A stretch of 64,000 nt of DNA, taken from NCBI GenBank assembly GCA_015066385.1, contig SVOJ01000001.1:1-64000 (forward strand), read 5' to 3'. This document shows positions 8,423 to 16,816 of the stretch, one piece after another (the first letter of the stretch is position 1; every line of letters starts with the position of its first letter). This stretch comes from Oscillospiraceae bacterium (lineage in GTDB: Bacteria > Bacillota > Clostridia > Oscillospirales > Acutalibacteraceae). Both the position numbers and the translations under genes were made by a program. The notes beneath the pieces were generated by a model. That model ran no database searches. It was not told the origin of the DNA and saw only the letters and a list, made by a program, of their open reading frames with translations.

Positions 8423-9104
8423 AAACTCTTCGGCTTCGGTTTTGCTGAACGGTATATTGAAAGAAAACCCTGTTCTGGTGCTTATTCTCGGCACCTGTCC
8501 CACATTGGCAACCACAACCACTGTAGACGGTGCGTTCGGTATGGGTATTGCGGCTATGGCGGTTCTTATCTGCTCAAATGTGTTTATCTCAATCCTTCGT
8601 AAGAAGATTCCCGAATCCATGCGAATCCCTTGCTACATTGTTATCATCGCAGGTTTTGTTACCATCGTTAAAATGCTTGTGCAGGCATTTTTGCCCGATC
8701 TGTATGTCACCCTCGGTGTGTATCTTGACCTGATTACCGTTAACTGTATCATTCTCGGCAGAGCTGAAATGTTTGCAAACAAGAACCCTGTTGTTGCATC
8801 CGCACTCGACGGCATCGGTATGGGCCTCGGTTTCACACTCGCGCTTACTCTCATGGCCACCATCCGCGAAGTGTTCGGCGCCGCATCCTTTGCAGGTATT
8901 GCAATTCCTTTCCTTGAAAACTACAAAATCGAATTCTTTACCAAAGCCCCCGGCGGATTGGTTGTGTACGGTTTGCTGATTGCTCTTATTTATACAGTCA
9001 CACACGGAAAAGCACCTGTCAAAAGATCCTTCTCCTGTGAAGGCTGTCCGAATGCCGGCACTTGCACCAGTGCAATGTGTGAAAAGAAAGGAGCTGAAAG
9101 CTGA
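8415..9104 (+). CDS. rnfE: Rnf complex subunit E with cysteine-rich tail
   Basis: RnfE is an integral membrane subunit related to RnfA. The N-terminal NPVLVLILGTCPTLA and a mid-protein NCIILGRAEMFA segment are typical and contain the conserved membrane cysteines. About six hydrophobic helices fill residues 20-205. The last 23 residues form a cytoplasmic tail CEGCPNAGTC then MC, four cysteines in C-x2-C-x5-C-x4-C spacing, not part of the enterobacterial protein. The ATG at 8415 is chosen because GGAGG (8402-8406) lies 8 nt upstream; a GTG at 8406 would overlap that site. Stop and rnfA start overlap as TGATG. Confidence 0.94.
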   Translation: MNKNSSASVLLNGILKENPVLVLILGTCPTLATTTTVDGAFGMGIAAMAVLICSNVFISILRKKIPESMRIPCYIVIIAGFVTIVKMLVQAFLPDLYVTLGVYLDLITVNCIILGRAEMFANKNPVVASALDGIGMGLGFTLALTLMATIREVFGAASFAGIAIPFLENYKIEFFTKAPGGLVVYGLLIALIYTVTHGKAPVKRSFSCEGCPNAGTCTSAMCEKKGAES

Positions 9105-9703
9105 TGGAAGCCGCTAAAATTCTGATTGTTATTCTTCTTTCTGCCGTTTTTGTTGATAACTATGTTCTCAGCAGATTTCTGGGTATTTGTCCGTTCCTCG
9201 GCGTATCCAAAAAAATTGATCAGGCAGTCGGTATGGGGGTTGCGGTTACCATTGTTATGCTTCTGGCAACAGCTGTAACCTATCCCATTCAGCATTTTGT
9301 GTTCGATACATTGAATCTCGGCTATCTGCAGAACATTGCGTTTATTCTTGTCATTGCAACGCTTGTGCAGATTCTCGAACTGTTGCTCAAGAAGTTTTCT
9401 CCCTCTTTGTACAAAGGTCTCGGCGTGTATCTGCCGCTGATCACCACCAACTGTGCCGTATTGGGTGTCACAATCAACAACATCATTGACGGTTACAATT
9501 TTGCAGAATCTATGGTCAGTTCTCTCGGTTGCGGTCTGGGATTCCTGCTTGCAATGGTTCTTTTCTCGGGGCTTCGTTCCAGAATCGATGATTCCAACGT
9601 GCCTACACCGTTCCGCGGGCTTGCCGTGACCCTCATTGCCGCTTCGTTTATCTCTCTTGCATTTATGGGATTCAGCGGCATTGTAGAAAATATTTTTGCT
9701 TGA
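9104..9703 (+). CDS. rnfA: Rnf complex subunit A
   Basis: RnfA is the integral membrane partner of RnfE; the pair coordinates an iron-sulfur centre within the membrane. The sequence has the conserved FLGICPFLGV near residue 25 and LITTNCAVLGV near residue 110, each with its conserved Cys, and six hydrophobic helices over 199 residues, the usual length. AAAGGAG lies upstream of the ATG inside the rnfE end. The gene sits between rnfE and rnfB in the usual clostridial order. Confidence 0.96.
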   Translation: MEAAKILIVILLSAVFVDNYVLSRFLGICPFLGVSKKIDQAVGMGVAVTIVMLLATAVTYPIQHFVFDTLNLGYLQNIAFILVIATLVQILELLLKKFSPSLYKGLGVYLPLITTNCAVLGVTINNIIDGYNFAESMVSSLGCGLGFLLAMVLFSGLRSRIDDSNVPTPFRGLAVTLIAASFISLAFMGFSGIVENIFA

Positions 9704-9718
9704 TAAGAGGTGCTGACG

Positions 9719-10552
9719 ATGGAAATATTGATTGCATTTCTTGTGATGTTGGCTGTTGCCGTTGTTGCAGGTGTTTTGCTGACCGTTTTTTCTCATTTCT
9801 TCGCAGTGGCGGAAGATCCGCTTAAAGCGGAAGTCCGTGCATGTTTACCCGGCATCAACTGCGGTGCTTGCGGCTATAAAGGCTGTGATGACTATGCCGC
9901 GGCTCTTGCTGAGGGCGGTGTTAAACCCAATCTCTGCATTCCCGGTGCACAGGCTGTTGCCGATCAGATCGGTGCAATTCTCAATATCGAGAGTGAACCG
10001 TTCAAAGATGTTGTGGCTTTTGTGGCTTGCAACGGGCATTGTGAAGCCACCTTCAATACGGCAGAATACAAAGGCATAAAAACCTGTTCTGCCGCCTCTA
10101 TGGTGTACGGCGGAACCAATTCCTGCAGATACGGCTGTCTCGGATACGGCGACTGCGCCAATGTTTGTCCCTCAGATGCGATTTGTCTTGCAGACGGCAT
10201 TGCGCGTGTTGATACATCCCGCTGTGTCGGTTGCGGACTTTGTGCAAACACTTGTCCCAAGAAGATTATTCACATGATGCCGCAGGCAACGACAACGGTG
10301 GTTATGTGCAGTAATAAGCAAAAAGGTGCCGATGCCAAGAAAGCATGTAAAAATGCTTGTATCGCTTGCAAAAAGTGTGAAAAAACATGCCCCCACGGTG
10401 CCATCAAGGTCATTGACAACCTTGCGGTGATTGATTACGAAAAATGCACCCATTGCGAAGCATGTGTAAAAGAATGCCCTACAGGTTGCCTGAAAAGCGT
10501 ATTTTTTCCCGATATCCCCGATGACGTCAACAGCGAAGAACTAATCAAGTGA
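9719..10552 (+). CDS. rnfB: Rnf complex subunit B (ferredoxin entry)
   Basis: RnfB receives electrons from reduced ferredoxin. Residues 1-28 form a membrane anchor. A 4Fe-4S domain follows with C48, C51 and C56 in NCGACGYKGCDDYA and a fourth Cys in PNLC. The C-terminal half has ferredoxin repeats (CLGYGDCANVCPSD, CVGCGLCANTCPKK, CIACKKCEKTCPHG, CTHCEACVKECPTG), the cluster-rich arrangement seen in clostridial RnfB. The ATG at 9719 is preferred over GTG 9710 because AAGAGG (9705-9710) sits 8 nt upstream. It is the last structural subunit of the operon. Confidence 0.96.
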   Translation: MEILIAFLVMLAVAVVAGVLLTVFSHFFAVAEDPLKAEVRACLPGINCGACGYKGCDDYAAALAEGGVKPNLCIPGAQAVADQIGAILNIESEPFKDVVAFVACNGHCEATFNTAEYKGIKTCSAASMVYGGTNSCRYGCLGYGDCANVCPSDAICLADGIARVDTSRCVGCGLCANTCPKKIIHMMPQATTTVVMCSNKQKGADAKKACKNACIACKKCEKTCPHGAIKVIDNLAVIDYEKCTHCEACVKECPTGCLKSVFFPDIPDDVNSEELIK

Positions 10553-10553
10553 T

Positions 10554-10946
10554 ATGAAAAAAGAAATCACGAAAAAGCATCGCAATGATATCATTCTGAT
10601 TGTTTGTGTTCTGTTTGTTGCGACTGTCGGAATTGTGTATCTCAATTTTTTCCGCAGTACGGGAGATACGGTTACGGTTACGGTTGACGGCACGGAATAT
10701 GGTGTTTATCCTCTTGCACAGGACAGAACAGAGGATATTTATTCCGGGGAAGACAATCTCAACCACAACCGCCTTGTCATCAGTGACGGAAAGGCATATA
10801 TGGGTTGTGCCAGCTGTCCTGACGGAATCTGTGTTGCACACAAACCCGTTTATCGTGACGGGGAAAGCATTATATGTCTTCCGAATCGTGTTGTTGTCAC
10901 GGTTGCCGTTGACGGAGAAGCAGATACCCCTGATATTATAATGTAG
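10554..10946 (+). CDS. NusG domain II-containing membrane-anchored protein
   Basis: This 130-residue protein has one N-terminal membrane helix (residues 12-29) followed by a small beta-rich extracytoplasmic domain of the NusG_II type. The conserved MGCASCPDGICVAHKP segment contains three cysteines. Such genes commonly sit directly after rnf operons in Clostridia next to a Gx transporter gene, as here. The function is unproven; a role in assembly or redox handling of the complex is inference from context. It starts one base after the rnfB stop codon. Confidence 0.85.
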   Translation: MKKEITKKHRNDIILIVCVLFVATVGIVYLNFFRSTGDTVTVTVDGTEYGVYPLAQDRTEDIYSGEDNLNHNRLVISDGKAYMGCASCPDGICVAHKPVYRDGESIICLPNRVVVTVAVDGEADTPDIIM

Positions 10947-10956
10947 GAGCTTTGCT

Positions 10957-11460
10957 GTGAAAAACAAATCAAGAACGGTTGCATTCGCCGGTATCTGTAT
11001 TGCACTGGCGCTGATACTTGCTTATGTGGAAGTGCTGATCCCGCCCTTGTTCAATTCTCTGCCGGGGATCAAAATGGGCCTGCCGAATATCATTATTGTG
11101 TTTCTTTTATACAGACGCGGTCCCGTATTTGCAGGCATTGTTTCGCTGTTGAGAATTTTGCTGGTCAGTATGCTGTTCGGCAATGTAATGGCACTGATGT
11201 ATAGTCTGTCGGGCGGTGTCCTCAGTCTCGCGGTTATGATACTTCTGCGGAAGTTGAACTTTTTGTCTCCCGTAGGAGTCAGTGTGGCAGGCGGGGTAAC
11301 ACATAATATCGGGCAGATTCTGATGGCTGTTTTGCTTCTGGATACGGTTCAACTCGGCTACTATCTTGTTGTACTTACTGTTGCGGGAACCATTGCAGGA
11401 ATCGTGATCGGTCTGTGCGGATCCTTCCTTGTAAAAAGAATCCCGCAAAAGCTTATTTAA
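10957..11460 (+). CDS. Gx transporter family membrane protein
   Basis: The protein has 167 residues, five to six hydrophobic helices, and the PGIKMGLPNIIIVF segment typical of the Gx transporter/heptaprenyl diphosphate synthase component I-like family (ECF S-component-like fold). The start is GTG at 10957 with AGGAG about 7 nt upstream, slightly overlapping the promoter-less end of the NusG_II gene region. It is a usual companion of rnf genes and of ApbE in Firmicutes. The transported compound is unknown; a flavin precursor or quinone-related compound is possible but not shown. Confidence 0.85.
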   Translation: MKNKSRTVAFAGICIALALILAYVEVLIPPLFNSLPGIKMGLPNIIIVFLLYRRGPVFAGIVSLLRILLVSMLFGNVMALMYSLSGGVLSLAVMILLRKLNFLSPVGVSVAGGVTHNIGQILMAVLLLDTVQLGYYLVVLTVAGTIAGIVIGLCGSFLVKRIPQKLI

Positions 11461-11474
11461 TTGCATATTTATGG

Positions 11475-11503
11475 TTGACAAATTCGGCTATTTGTTGTAA
11501 TAT
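11475..11503 (+). promoter_or_regulatory. Promoter of the twin-domain lipoprotein gene
   Basis: TTGACA at 11475-11480 and TAATAT at 11498-11503 are 17 bp apart. AAGGAG lies before the ATG at 11561. The lipoprotein thus has its own strong promoter besides any read-through from the rnf operon. Confidence 0.8.
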
Positions 11504-11560
11504 GTCCGAGATAAAAAATATAAATATAATAAAATAAAAAATAAAAAGGAGCTATTTCTT

Positions 11561-12628
11561 ATGAAAAAAACTCTCGTCATCGCATTATGTCTTGTTATGG
11601 CTATCTGTGCTTTGTTCGCAGGTTGCACCAACACCACTGATCCCGCTGTCACCGACGGCAACGCAACCGAAGGCAATGCAACCGAAGGCAATGCAACCGA
11701 AGGCAATGTTGTTGACAACGTTGTTGAATCCACTCTTAAGTTCGGGTCTGCTGTCTATGTTTCCAATCTTGCTGTAACCGATGCCACCGAAGACAAAGAC
11801 GGTTCCGGTAAAATCGATGTTACTGTTGCTGCTGTTACTGTTGATGCAGACGGTAAAATCGTTGCCTGTGCACTCGACACTGCAAGCAATACCGTCAACT
11901 TCACTTTTGACGGCAAAGCTGTTGCAAACGAAGAATTCAAGACCAAGTACGAACTGGGTGCAGATTACAACATGGTCGCTTACGGCGGTGCTGAAAAAGA
12001 ATGGTTTGAACAGGCTGATGCTTTTGAATCTGTTGTTGCCGGCAAGACTCTTGACGAAGTCAAGGCTCTCGTTGCTGAAGAAAACAAAGGGAACGATGAA
12101 GTTGTTGCTGCCGGTTGCACCATTATGATCAACGAATTTGTTGCCGCTGTCGAAAAGGCTTACAATGCTGCTGTTGTAACCGATATCACTGCTGCTGATA
12201 CTCTCAAAGTAACTGCCGCAACCGAACAGACCTGCACCGATGCGACCGAAGAAAAAGACGGTTCCAACAAGGTTTCCACCACTGTTTTTGCAGCCGCTGT
12301 TGATGCAGAAGGCAAAGTTGTTGCCGCTGCAAGTGACTGTGTTGAAGTTTCCTTCACATTCGACATGAACGGTGTTGCTACTTTTGACACCACCAAGGAA
12401 GTTCTTTCCAAGAAGGAACAGGGCTTTGATTACGGCATGGTCGCTTACGGCGGAGCTGAAAAGGAATGGTTTGAACAGGCTGCTGCTTTCGATGCTGCCT
12501 GTATCGGCAGAACTGCAGATGAAATCGCAGGCTTTGTTGCAGAAGACGGTAAGGGTGTTGCTGACATTCAGTCTGCAGGTTGCACCATTGATGTAAGCGG
12601 TTTCGTGAAGGCTGCTTCCAAGATCTGA
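11561..12628 (+). CDS. Lipoprotein with two FMN_bind-like repeats
   Basis: A lipoprotein signal ends at LFAGC (Cys22). A 15-bp tandem repeat then encodes a GNATE linker. Two homologous domains of about 145 residues follow (roughly 58-197 and 205-355), each with a DGSGK or DGSNK start, a DA(D/E)GK(I/V)VA strand, an identical YGGAEKEWFEQA helix, and an AGCTI segment before the C-terminal helix. I recall this as a Firmicutes lipoprotein family of unknown function. The layout recalls FMN_bind domains, but the flavinylation motif [ST]GAT is replaced by AGCT. It lies between the Rnf genes and ApbE, so a role in electron transfer at the cell surface is plausible but unproven. A strong intrinsic terminator follows. 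Confidence 0.8.
   Translation: MKKTLVIALCLVMAICALFAGCTNTTDPAVTDGNATEGNATEGNATEGNVVDNVVESTLKFGSAVYVSNLAVTDATEDKDGSGKIDVTVAAVTVDADGKIVACALDTASNTVNFTFDGKAVANEEFKTKYELGADYNMVAYGGAEKEWFEQADAFESVVAGKTLDEVKALVAEENKGNDEVVAAGCTIMINEFVAAVEKAYNAAVVTDITAADTLKVTAATEQTCTDATEEKDGSNKVSTTVFAAAVDAEGKVVAAASDCVEVSFTFDMNGVATFDTTKEVLSKKEQGFDYGMVAYGGAEKEWFEQAAAFDAACIGRTADEIAGFVAEDGKGVADIQSAGCTIDVSGFVKAASKI
11657..11710 (+). repeat. 15-bp tandem repeat coding a GNATE linker
   Basis: Three full copies and one partial copy of GGCAAYGCAACCGAA run in frame just after the lipoprotein Cys. Copy number could vary by slippage and would change only linker length. Confidence 0.85.
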
Positions 12629-12650
12629 GTTATCACTACAAAGTCTTAAT

Positions 12651-12685
12651 AAAAAGAGAGAGAAAAATTCTCTCTCTTTTTGTTT
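12651..12685 (+). terminator. Intrinsic terminator after the lipoprotein gene
   Basis: Perfect 14-bp arms at 12651-12664 and 12668-12681 around an AAA loop, with a T tract. The arms are AG/CT-rich. It separates the lipoprotein gene from apbE, which begins within 20 nt. Confidence 0.85.
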
Positions 12686-12698
12686 TCGGATGATTATA

Positions 12699-13739
12699 AT
12701 GAAACGTTTTTTTATTATTTCTATTGTTCTCTGCCTTTTCGCAACCGGTTTGTGTTCTTGCGCAACGCAACCGCAGAAAATGAAATTTGCGGCACATTCC
12801 ATGGATTATTTCGATACCGCTACAACCATAACAGGGTATGAATACAAGCAAGAAGAGTTTGATGCGGTATCCGAGGAGATTCTGTCTGCGCTCGGCGAAT
12901 ATTATCGCCTGTATTCCATCTATCACAGATTTGACGGCATGGTAAACCTGTGTACGATCAACGAACTGGTTGACGGGAAACATCGCACGGTAACGGTGGA
13001 CAGACGCATTATCGATATGCTGCTTTATGCAAAAGAAATGTACAACGCTACAAACGGTATCATGAATATTGCAATGGGCAGTGTTTTGTCTTTATGGCAT
13101 GATTACCGCACCATCGGCAAGGACAATCCGTCGCAGGCATCGCTGCCTCCCATGGAAAAACTCAAAGAAGCCGCTTTGCATTGCGACATTGAAAAAATGG
13201 TCATAGATGAGGTCAATCATACCGTTACATTGACAGACCCGTTAATGACGCTCGATGTCGGTGCAATCGCTAAAGGATATGCAGTCGAATGTGTTGCACG
13301 CAGTCTTGAAGAAAAAGGTGTTTCGGGCTATGTACTGAATGTGGGCGGCAATGTGCGTACCATCGGTTGCAAAGCGGACGGTACACCGTGGGCGGTGGGA
13401 ATTGAAAATCCCGACGGCGGTGAATATCTGGCATATCTGCATCTGCAAGGGGAGGCTGTTGTTACAAGCGGCTCGTATCAACGGTTTTATTATGTGGACG
13501 GCAAGCCATATCATCATATCATTCACCCCGACACGCTGATGCCTGCCGACTTTTATTTGTCTGTGTCGGTCGTTTGTAAGGATTCGGGACTTGCCGATGC
13601 TCTTTCAACGGCTCTTTTCTGTATGTCATTGGAAGAAGGGAAGGCGCTTGTGGAGTCTTTTCCCGATGCCGCGGCAATGTGGGTGGCGAAGGACGGAAAT
13701 CAAACCTTTTCATCGGGTTGGAATCAATATGCAGAGTAA
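12699..13739 (+). CDS. apbE: ApbE-type FAD:protein FMN transferase, lipoprotein
   Basis: ApbE moves FMN from FAD onto Thr or Ser of target proteins such as RnfG and RnfD outside the membrane. The protein shows a lipobox LCSC (Cys21), the family motifs LDVGAIAKGYAVE, NVGGNVRTIG, TSGSYQRFY with HHIIHP, and DSGLADALSTALF with the metal-binding Asp. The length of about 346 residues is typical. ATG 12699 is chosen because a normal lipoprotein signal begins there; ATG 12690 is an alternative and neither has a strong ribosome binding site. Its targets are very likely the two RnfG domains and RnfD in the same neighbourhood. It directly follows a terminator, so expression may depend on partial read-through or an unseen promoter. 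Confidence 0.93.
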   Translation: MKRFFIISIVLCLFATGLCSCATQPQKMKFAAHSMDYFDTATTITGYEYKQEEFDAVSEEILSALGEYYRLYSIYHRFDGMVNLCTINELVDGKHRTVTVDRRIIDMLLYAKEMYNATNGIMNIAMGSVLSLWHDYRTIGKDNPSQASLPPMEKLKEAALHCDIEKMVIDEVNHTVTLTDPLMTLDVGAIAKGYAVECVARSLEEKGVSGYVLNVGGNVRTIGCKADGTPWAVGIENPDGGEYLAYLHLQGEAVVTSGSYQRFYYVDGKPYHHIIHPDTLMPADFYLSVSVVCKDSGLADALSTALFCMSLEEGKALVESFPDAAAMWVAKDGNQTFSSGWNQYAE

Positions 13740-13754
13740 GGACGGTGCAAAAAA

Positions 13755-14138
13755 ATGTTTGAAACTTTTGTAAACAATTTTAAGGACTTTTTAGTTCCCT
13801 TTGCTGAAATCACTTCGGGCTTGCTGGAACTGATTGGGATCATAATTATTTTTGTCGGTTCGTTCCGTGCATTGGTCCGATTGCTGAAATGCATAAAAAA
13901 CAAGCAACCCCTGCACATTGTTGTGGATCTCGGACGCGCTTTGTCGTTGGCGCTGGAATTCAAAATGGGCGCAGAGATTATTAAAACAGTCATCATACAC
14001 AACCTGGAAGAACTTGCAATTTTAGGGGTTGTTATCATTATCCGTGCCCTGTTGGCGGTTCTCATTCATTGGGAAATCCGCATTGAAGAAAAGAACCGCA
14101 TTGAAGAAAGTGCAAGCGGTGCGTGTGAAGATAAATAA
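13755..14138 (+). CDS. DUF1622 family membrane protein
   Basis: This 127-residue protein has three hydrophobic segments (about 15-40, 55-70 and 80-105) and the LELIGIIIIFVGSFRAL and DLGRALSLALEFKMGAEI segments typical of DUF1622. Family members are small inner membrane proteins of unknown function. It starts 15 bp after the apbE stop and ends before a strong terminator, so it is probably the last gene of the energy-metabolism block. Confidence 0.85.
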   Translation: MFETFVNNFKDFLVPFAEITSGLLELIGIIIIFVGSFRALVRLLKCIKNKQPLHIVVDLGRALSLALEFKMGAEIIKTVIIHNLEELAILGVVIIIRALLAVLIHWEIRIEEKNRIEESASGACEDK

Positions 14139-14166
14139 AATCAATTAGAGAATAAACTGCTGATAA

Positions 14167-14218
14167 GGGGCTGTAGCAAGAACATCTTGTTTTGATGTTT
14201 TGCTACAGCCCCGTTTCG
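14167..14218. terminator. Intrinsic terminator between convergent genes
   Basis: GGGGCTGTAGCAA (from 14167) pairs with TTGCTACAGCCCC (ending near 14213), with a loop of about 20 nt and a following GTTT. It ends the DUF1622 transcript and could also serve the leftward phosphatase gene. Confidence 0.75.
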
Positions 14219-14275
14219 TATTTATCAGTAATGAATGCTTTTTTTTGCAATATTCGGATTGCGGAAAATTATCGT

Positions 14276-15712
14276 TTAAAAATGTCCGCCGCGGATGGCA
14301 ACGGCAATCTCATCTATTTTCAGATAGATCAGACCGAACAGTTCAATGATCTTATAAAACAGAGTACGCACGGTAAGTCTGATCTTACCGTCTTCAAAGC
14401 CCTTGGTCTTTTTGATCGTAATGCTGTCAAGAAGTTCGCTGTTGTCGCCGCGCAAGGTTCTGATTGCCATGGTGTCTTCGGTAAATTCAATCGTGGAATA
14501 GGTGGTGACATCGGCATCTTCAAAAGCGTATGCCGTGTGCGGCCATTTGCTCATGTCTTCCATGGATCCCTGGTCACAGCAGGCGTTTGTGTTCAGGTAA
14601 ATGATACCTTTGGGGTCGGTGTAGGTTTTGCCGCTTTCGGCTTTGCCGACAATCAGTCCGTCGCTGATGAAGTGGGAACGGCCCTGCATGTGGGTATGTC
14701 CCGTGAACACGATGTCAAGGTCATACATTTCAAAGATCGGCTGAAAAACCGCATTCAGCAAAATGCCGGTTTCAGGCTCAAGAGCGGCAATGCCGGGGGC
14801 ATAAAGTCCCTGATGCATAACGCCGATTCTCCATTTTGCATCGGGGTTTGCTTCAACTGCCTCTTTTGCCATGGCTCTGTGGTCTGCCGCAGAACCCGAA
14901 CAGGCGTCAAACATAAGGTAAAGCACATCACCGTAACGGAACCAGAAATCTCTGTCAAGGCCTGTGAAATACTCGCCGAAAAATTCGTTGGGCATATGTG
15001 TGTAATAGTCATACATCATGCCCTTTTTGTCGTGGTTGCCGATTGCAAGTGCCATGGGAAGACTTCTTGTGTATTCGGGCATAAGCAGAGTTTGCCACTC
15101 ATCAGCGGCATTGCCCGTGGATGTGTTATCGCCGGGAGACAGAAGGAAACTGATATCGGGATTTTCGGTGAGTGCTTCATCAAGTACACTTTGCCAGACA
15201 TAGCCGATTCTGGACTGTTCTTCGGGGTTGTCATAGGACTGACCGCCGATCTGAATATCACCGATGAGCATCATTTTGAAGCTGTCGAAGCCTTTGGATT
15301 CGTATTTGTAAGGTTCACTCCAGCTGTCGTCGCCAAGCCATTGATAATAGTAAACCGTATTTTCTTCAATACCGGTCATCGTTACACGACAAACGAGCTG
15401 TTCGTCGTTTTCGGCAGGGGTTGTTTCGCCTGTGAACTCAACAAAATCCGTCATCGAAGCGTTTTTGGCAAGTCTTACCTTCGGCTGTGCGGTTTCTTTG
15501 GCTGCGTGCCAGCAGATATTGAGCTGTGTCTCATCCGCACCGACACAGAGTGTCGGAAGTGTATTTTCATCGCGCAGGTCTGCATAAACCGCGTTCCATT
15601 CTTCCTGTGTCAGCGATTTGTCGTCAAATGCCGCAAAGGATGTAACAAAAAAGGATTGCAGCAAAAATAAAACGGAAAGAACAACGGCAAGGGCTTTTGA
15701 ACAGCGTTTCAT
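14276..15712 (-). CDS. Secreted purple-acid-phosphatase-like metallophosphoesterase
   Basis: A signal peptide of about 27 residues is followed by a fibronectin-like N-terminal domain as in purple acid phosphatases and then a calcineurin-like phosphoesterase core. Metal-site motifs are GDIQIGG, SPGDNT, IGNHDKK, VMHQGLY and TGHTHMQG, in the expected order. The first motif has Gln in place of the usual His (D-x-Q), as also seen in related bacterial proteins. It would cleave phosphate esters outside the cell. The start at 15712 was set by GGAGG upstream and by the signal peptide; longer upstream reading is antisense to the divergent nucleotidyltransferase gene. The C-terminus holds a hydrophobic amphipathic stretch (LFYKIIELFGLIYLKI) that could contact the membrane. 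Confidence 0.88.
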   Translation of the reverse strand: MKRCSKALAVVLSVLFLLQSFFVTSFAAFDDKSLTQEEWNAVYADLRDENTLPTLCVGADETQLNICWHAAKETAQPKVRLAKNASMTDFVEFTGETTPAENDEQLVCRVTMTGIEENTVYYYQWLGDDSWSEPYKYESKGFDSFKMMLIGDIQIGGQSYDNPEEQSRIGYVWQSVLDEALTENPDISFLLSPGDNTSTGNAADEWQTLLMPEYTRSLPMALAIGNHDKKGMMYDYYTHMPNEFFGEYFTGLDRDFWFRYGDVLYLMFDACSGSAADHRAMAKEAVEANPDAKWRIGVMHQGLYAPGIAALEPETGILLNAVFQPIFEMYDLDIVFTGHTHMQGRSHFISDGLIVGKAESGKTYTDPKGIIYLNTNACCDQGSMEDMSKWPHTAYAFEDADVTTYSTIEFTEDTMAIRTLRGDNSELLDSITIKKTKGFEDGKIRLTVRTLFYKIIELFGLIYLKIDEIAVAIRGGHF

Positions 15713-15797
15713 AGGGATTCCTCCAAATTTCTTGTTTGTAAATATTTTACTCTCTGAAAAAGCTTTTGTCAACAAAAAAAACAGAAGCGAACCATCT

Positions 15798-15825
15798 TGC
15801 ATAATGCAATTTTTTTTGATATAAT
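15798..15825 (+). promoter_or_regulatory. Promoter of the sugar nucleotidyltransferase gene
   Basis: TTGCAT (15798-15803) and TATAAT (15820-15825) are 16 bp apart. The -35 box is part of a 13-bp palindrome TTGCATAATGCAA that could be an operator. GGAG precedes the ATG at 15860. Confidence 0.7.
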
Positions 15826-15859
15826 TATAATAAATTAACTGAATAAAGGAGTTAATCTT

Positions 15860-16768
15860 ATGAATAATATCACTTTGGTTATTATGGCGGCAGGTATGGG
15901 TAGCCGTTACGGCGGTCTCAAGCAGATGGATCCCATCGGTGCCAACGGGGAAGTTATTCTCGACTATTCCGTGTACGATGCCATTGAAGCAGGCTTCGAC
16001 AAGGTTATTTTTGTTATCAAGCATGAAATAGAAGAAGACTTCAAAGCACTTATGCAGGGCAAGTATGAAAACAAAATCAAGGTTGAATATGCTTTTCAAG
16101 ACATAGACAACATTCCCGATGGCTACAGTGTGCCCGAAGGCAGAGTCAAGCCCTGGGGAACAGGCCATGCCGTGCTTTCCTGTGATGGCATGATCGATGG
16201 TCCCTTTGCTGTTATCAATGCCGATGACTACTACGGCAAAGAAACGTTCAGACTCGTTGCCGATGAACTGAAAAACAATAAGAGCGACAATGCATTTTGC
16301 ATGGTCGGCTTTAAGGTCGAAAACACCCTGACCGAAAACGGCCATGTTGCAAGAGGCGTTTGTCAGACCGATGAAAACGGGTATCTGACCGACATCGTGG
16401 AACGCACCAAAATTGCACGCAAAGACGGCAAAATCATGTTTACCGAAGATGACGGACAGAGCTGGACAGAACTTGCCGAGGGCAGCACCGTTTCCATGAA
16501 CTGCTGGGGATTCAGCGGTATGATGATGACGGAACTGAAAAACCGATTCAGGACTTTCTTCGAAAAGAATGCAGACAATCTGCTCAAGTGTGAATATTTC
16601 CTGCCCTTTGTGGTGGATGAGTTGCTCAAAGAAGGCAAGGTCACAGTCAAGGTGATGGACACCACCGAAAAATGGTACGGTGTAACATACAAAGAAGACA
16701 AAGCCGTTGTTATGGATGCACTCCGACAGAAAGTCATCGACGGTATTTATCCCGAAAAACTGTGGTAA
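15860..16768 (+). CDS. Sugar-phosphate nucleotidyltransferase
   Basis: The N-terminus MAAGMGSRYGGLKQMDPIG is the nucleotide-binding signature of the NTP_transferase family, and INADDYYG supplies the metal-binding Asp. The 302-residue protein resembles uncharacterised nucleotidyltransferases of Firmicutes rather than full GlmU or RmlA. It likely makes an NDP-sugar from a sugar 1-phosphate and NTP in the cytoplasm. It stands alone with its own promoter and terminator, so the sugar is not indicated by neighbours. Confidence 0.88.
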   Translation: MNNITLVIMAAGMGSRYGGLKQMDPIGANGEVILDYSVYDAIEAGFDKVIFVIKHEIEEDFKALMQGKYENKIKVEYAFQDIDNIPDGYSVPEGRVKPWGTGHAVLSCDGMIDGPFAVINADDYYGKETFRLVADELKNNKSDNAFCMVGFKVENTLTENGHVARGVCQTDENGYLTDIVERTKIARKDGKIMFTEDDGQSWTELAEGSTVSMNCWGFSGMMMTELKNRFRTFFEKNADNLLKCEYFLPFVVDELLKEGKVTVKVMDTTEKWYGVTYKEDKAVVMDALRQKVIDGIYPEKLW

Positions 16769-16778
16769 AAAGAATAAA

Positions 16779-16813
16779 CAAAGAGGTGTCGCCGCGTGTG
16801 ACACCTCTTTTAA
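16779..16813. terminator. Intrinsic terminator between convergent genes
   Basis: AAAGAGGTGTC pairs with GACACCTCTTT around a 9-nt loop and is followed by T residues on the plus strand; on the minus strand it follows the DUF436 gene with A-rich sequence on the other arm. It ends the nucleotidyltransferase transcript. Confidence 0.85.
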
Positions 16814-16816
16814 CAT

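Noticed and set aside
14192-15670. A long rightward open frame (492 codons) antisense to the secreted phosphatase gene
   Set aside because: It has no ribosome binding site or recognisable domain, and the opposite strand carries a signal peptide and ordered metallophosphoesterase motifs.
15713-16816. An N-terminal extension of the phosphatase reading frame to 16816
   Set aside because: It is antisense to the nucleotidyltransferase gene, and a signal peptide with GGAGG starts at 15712.
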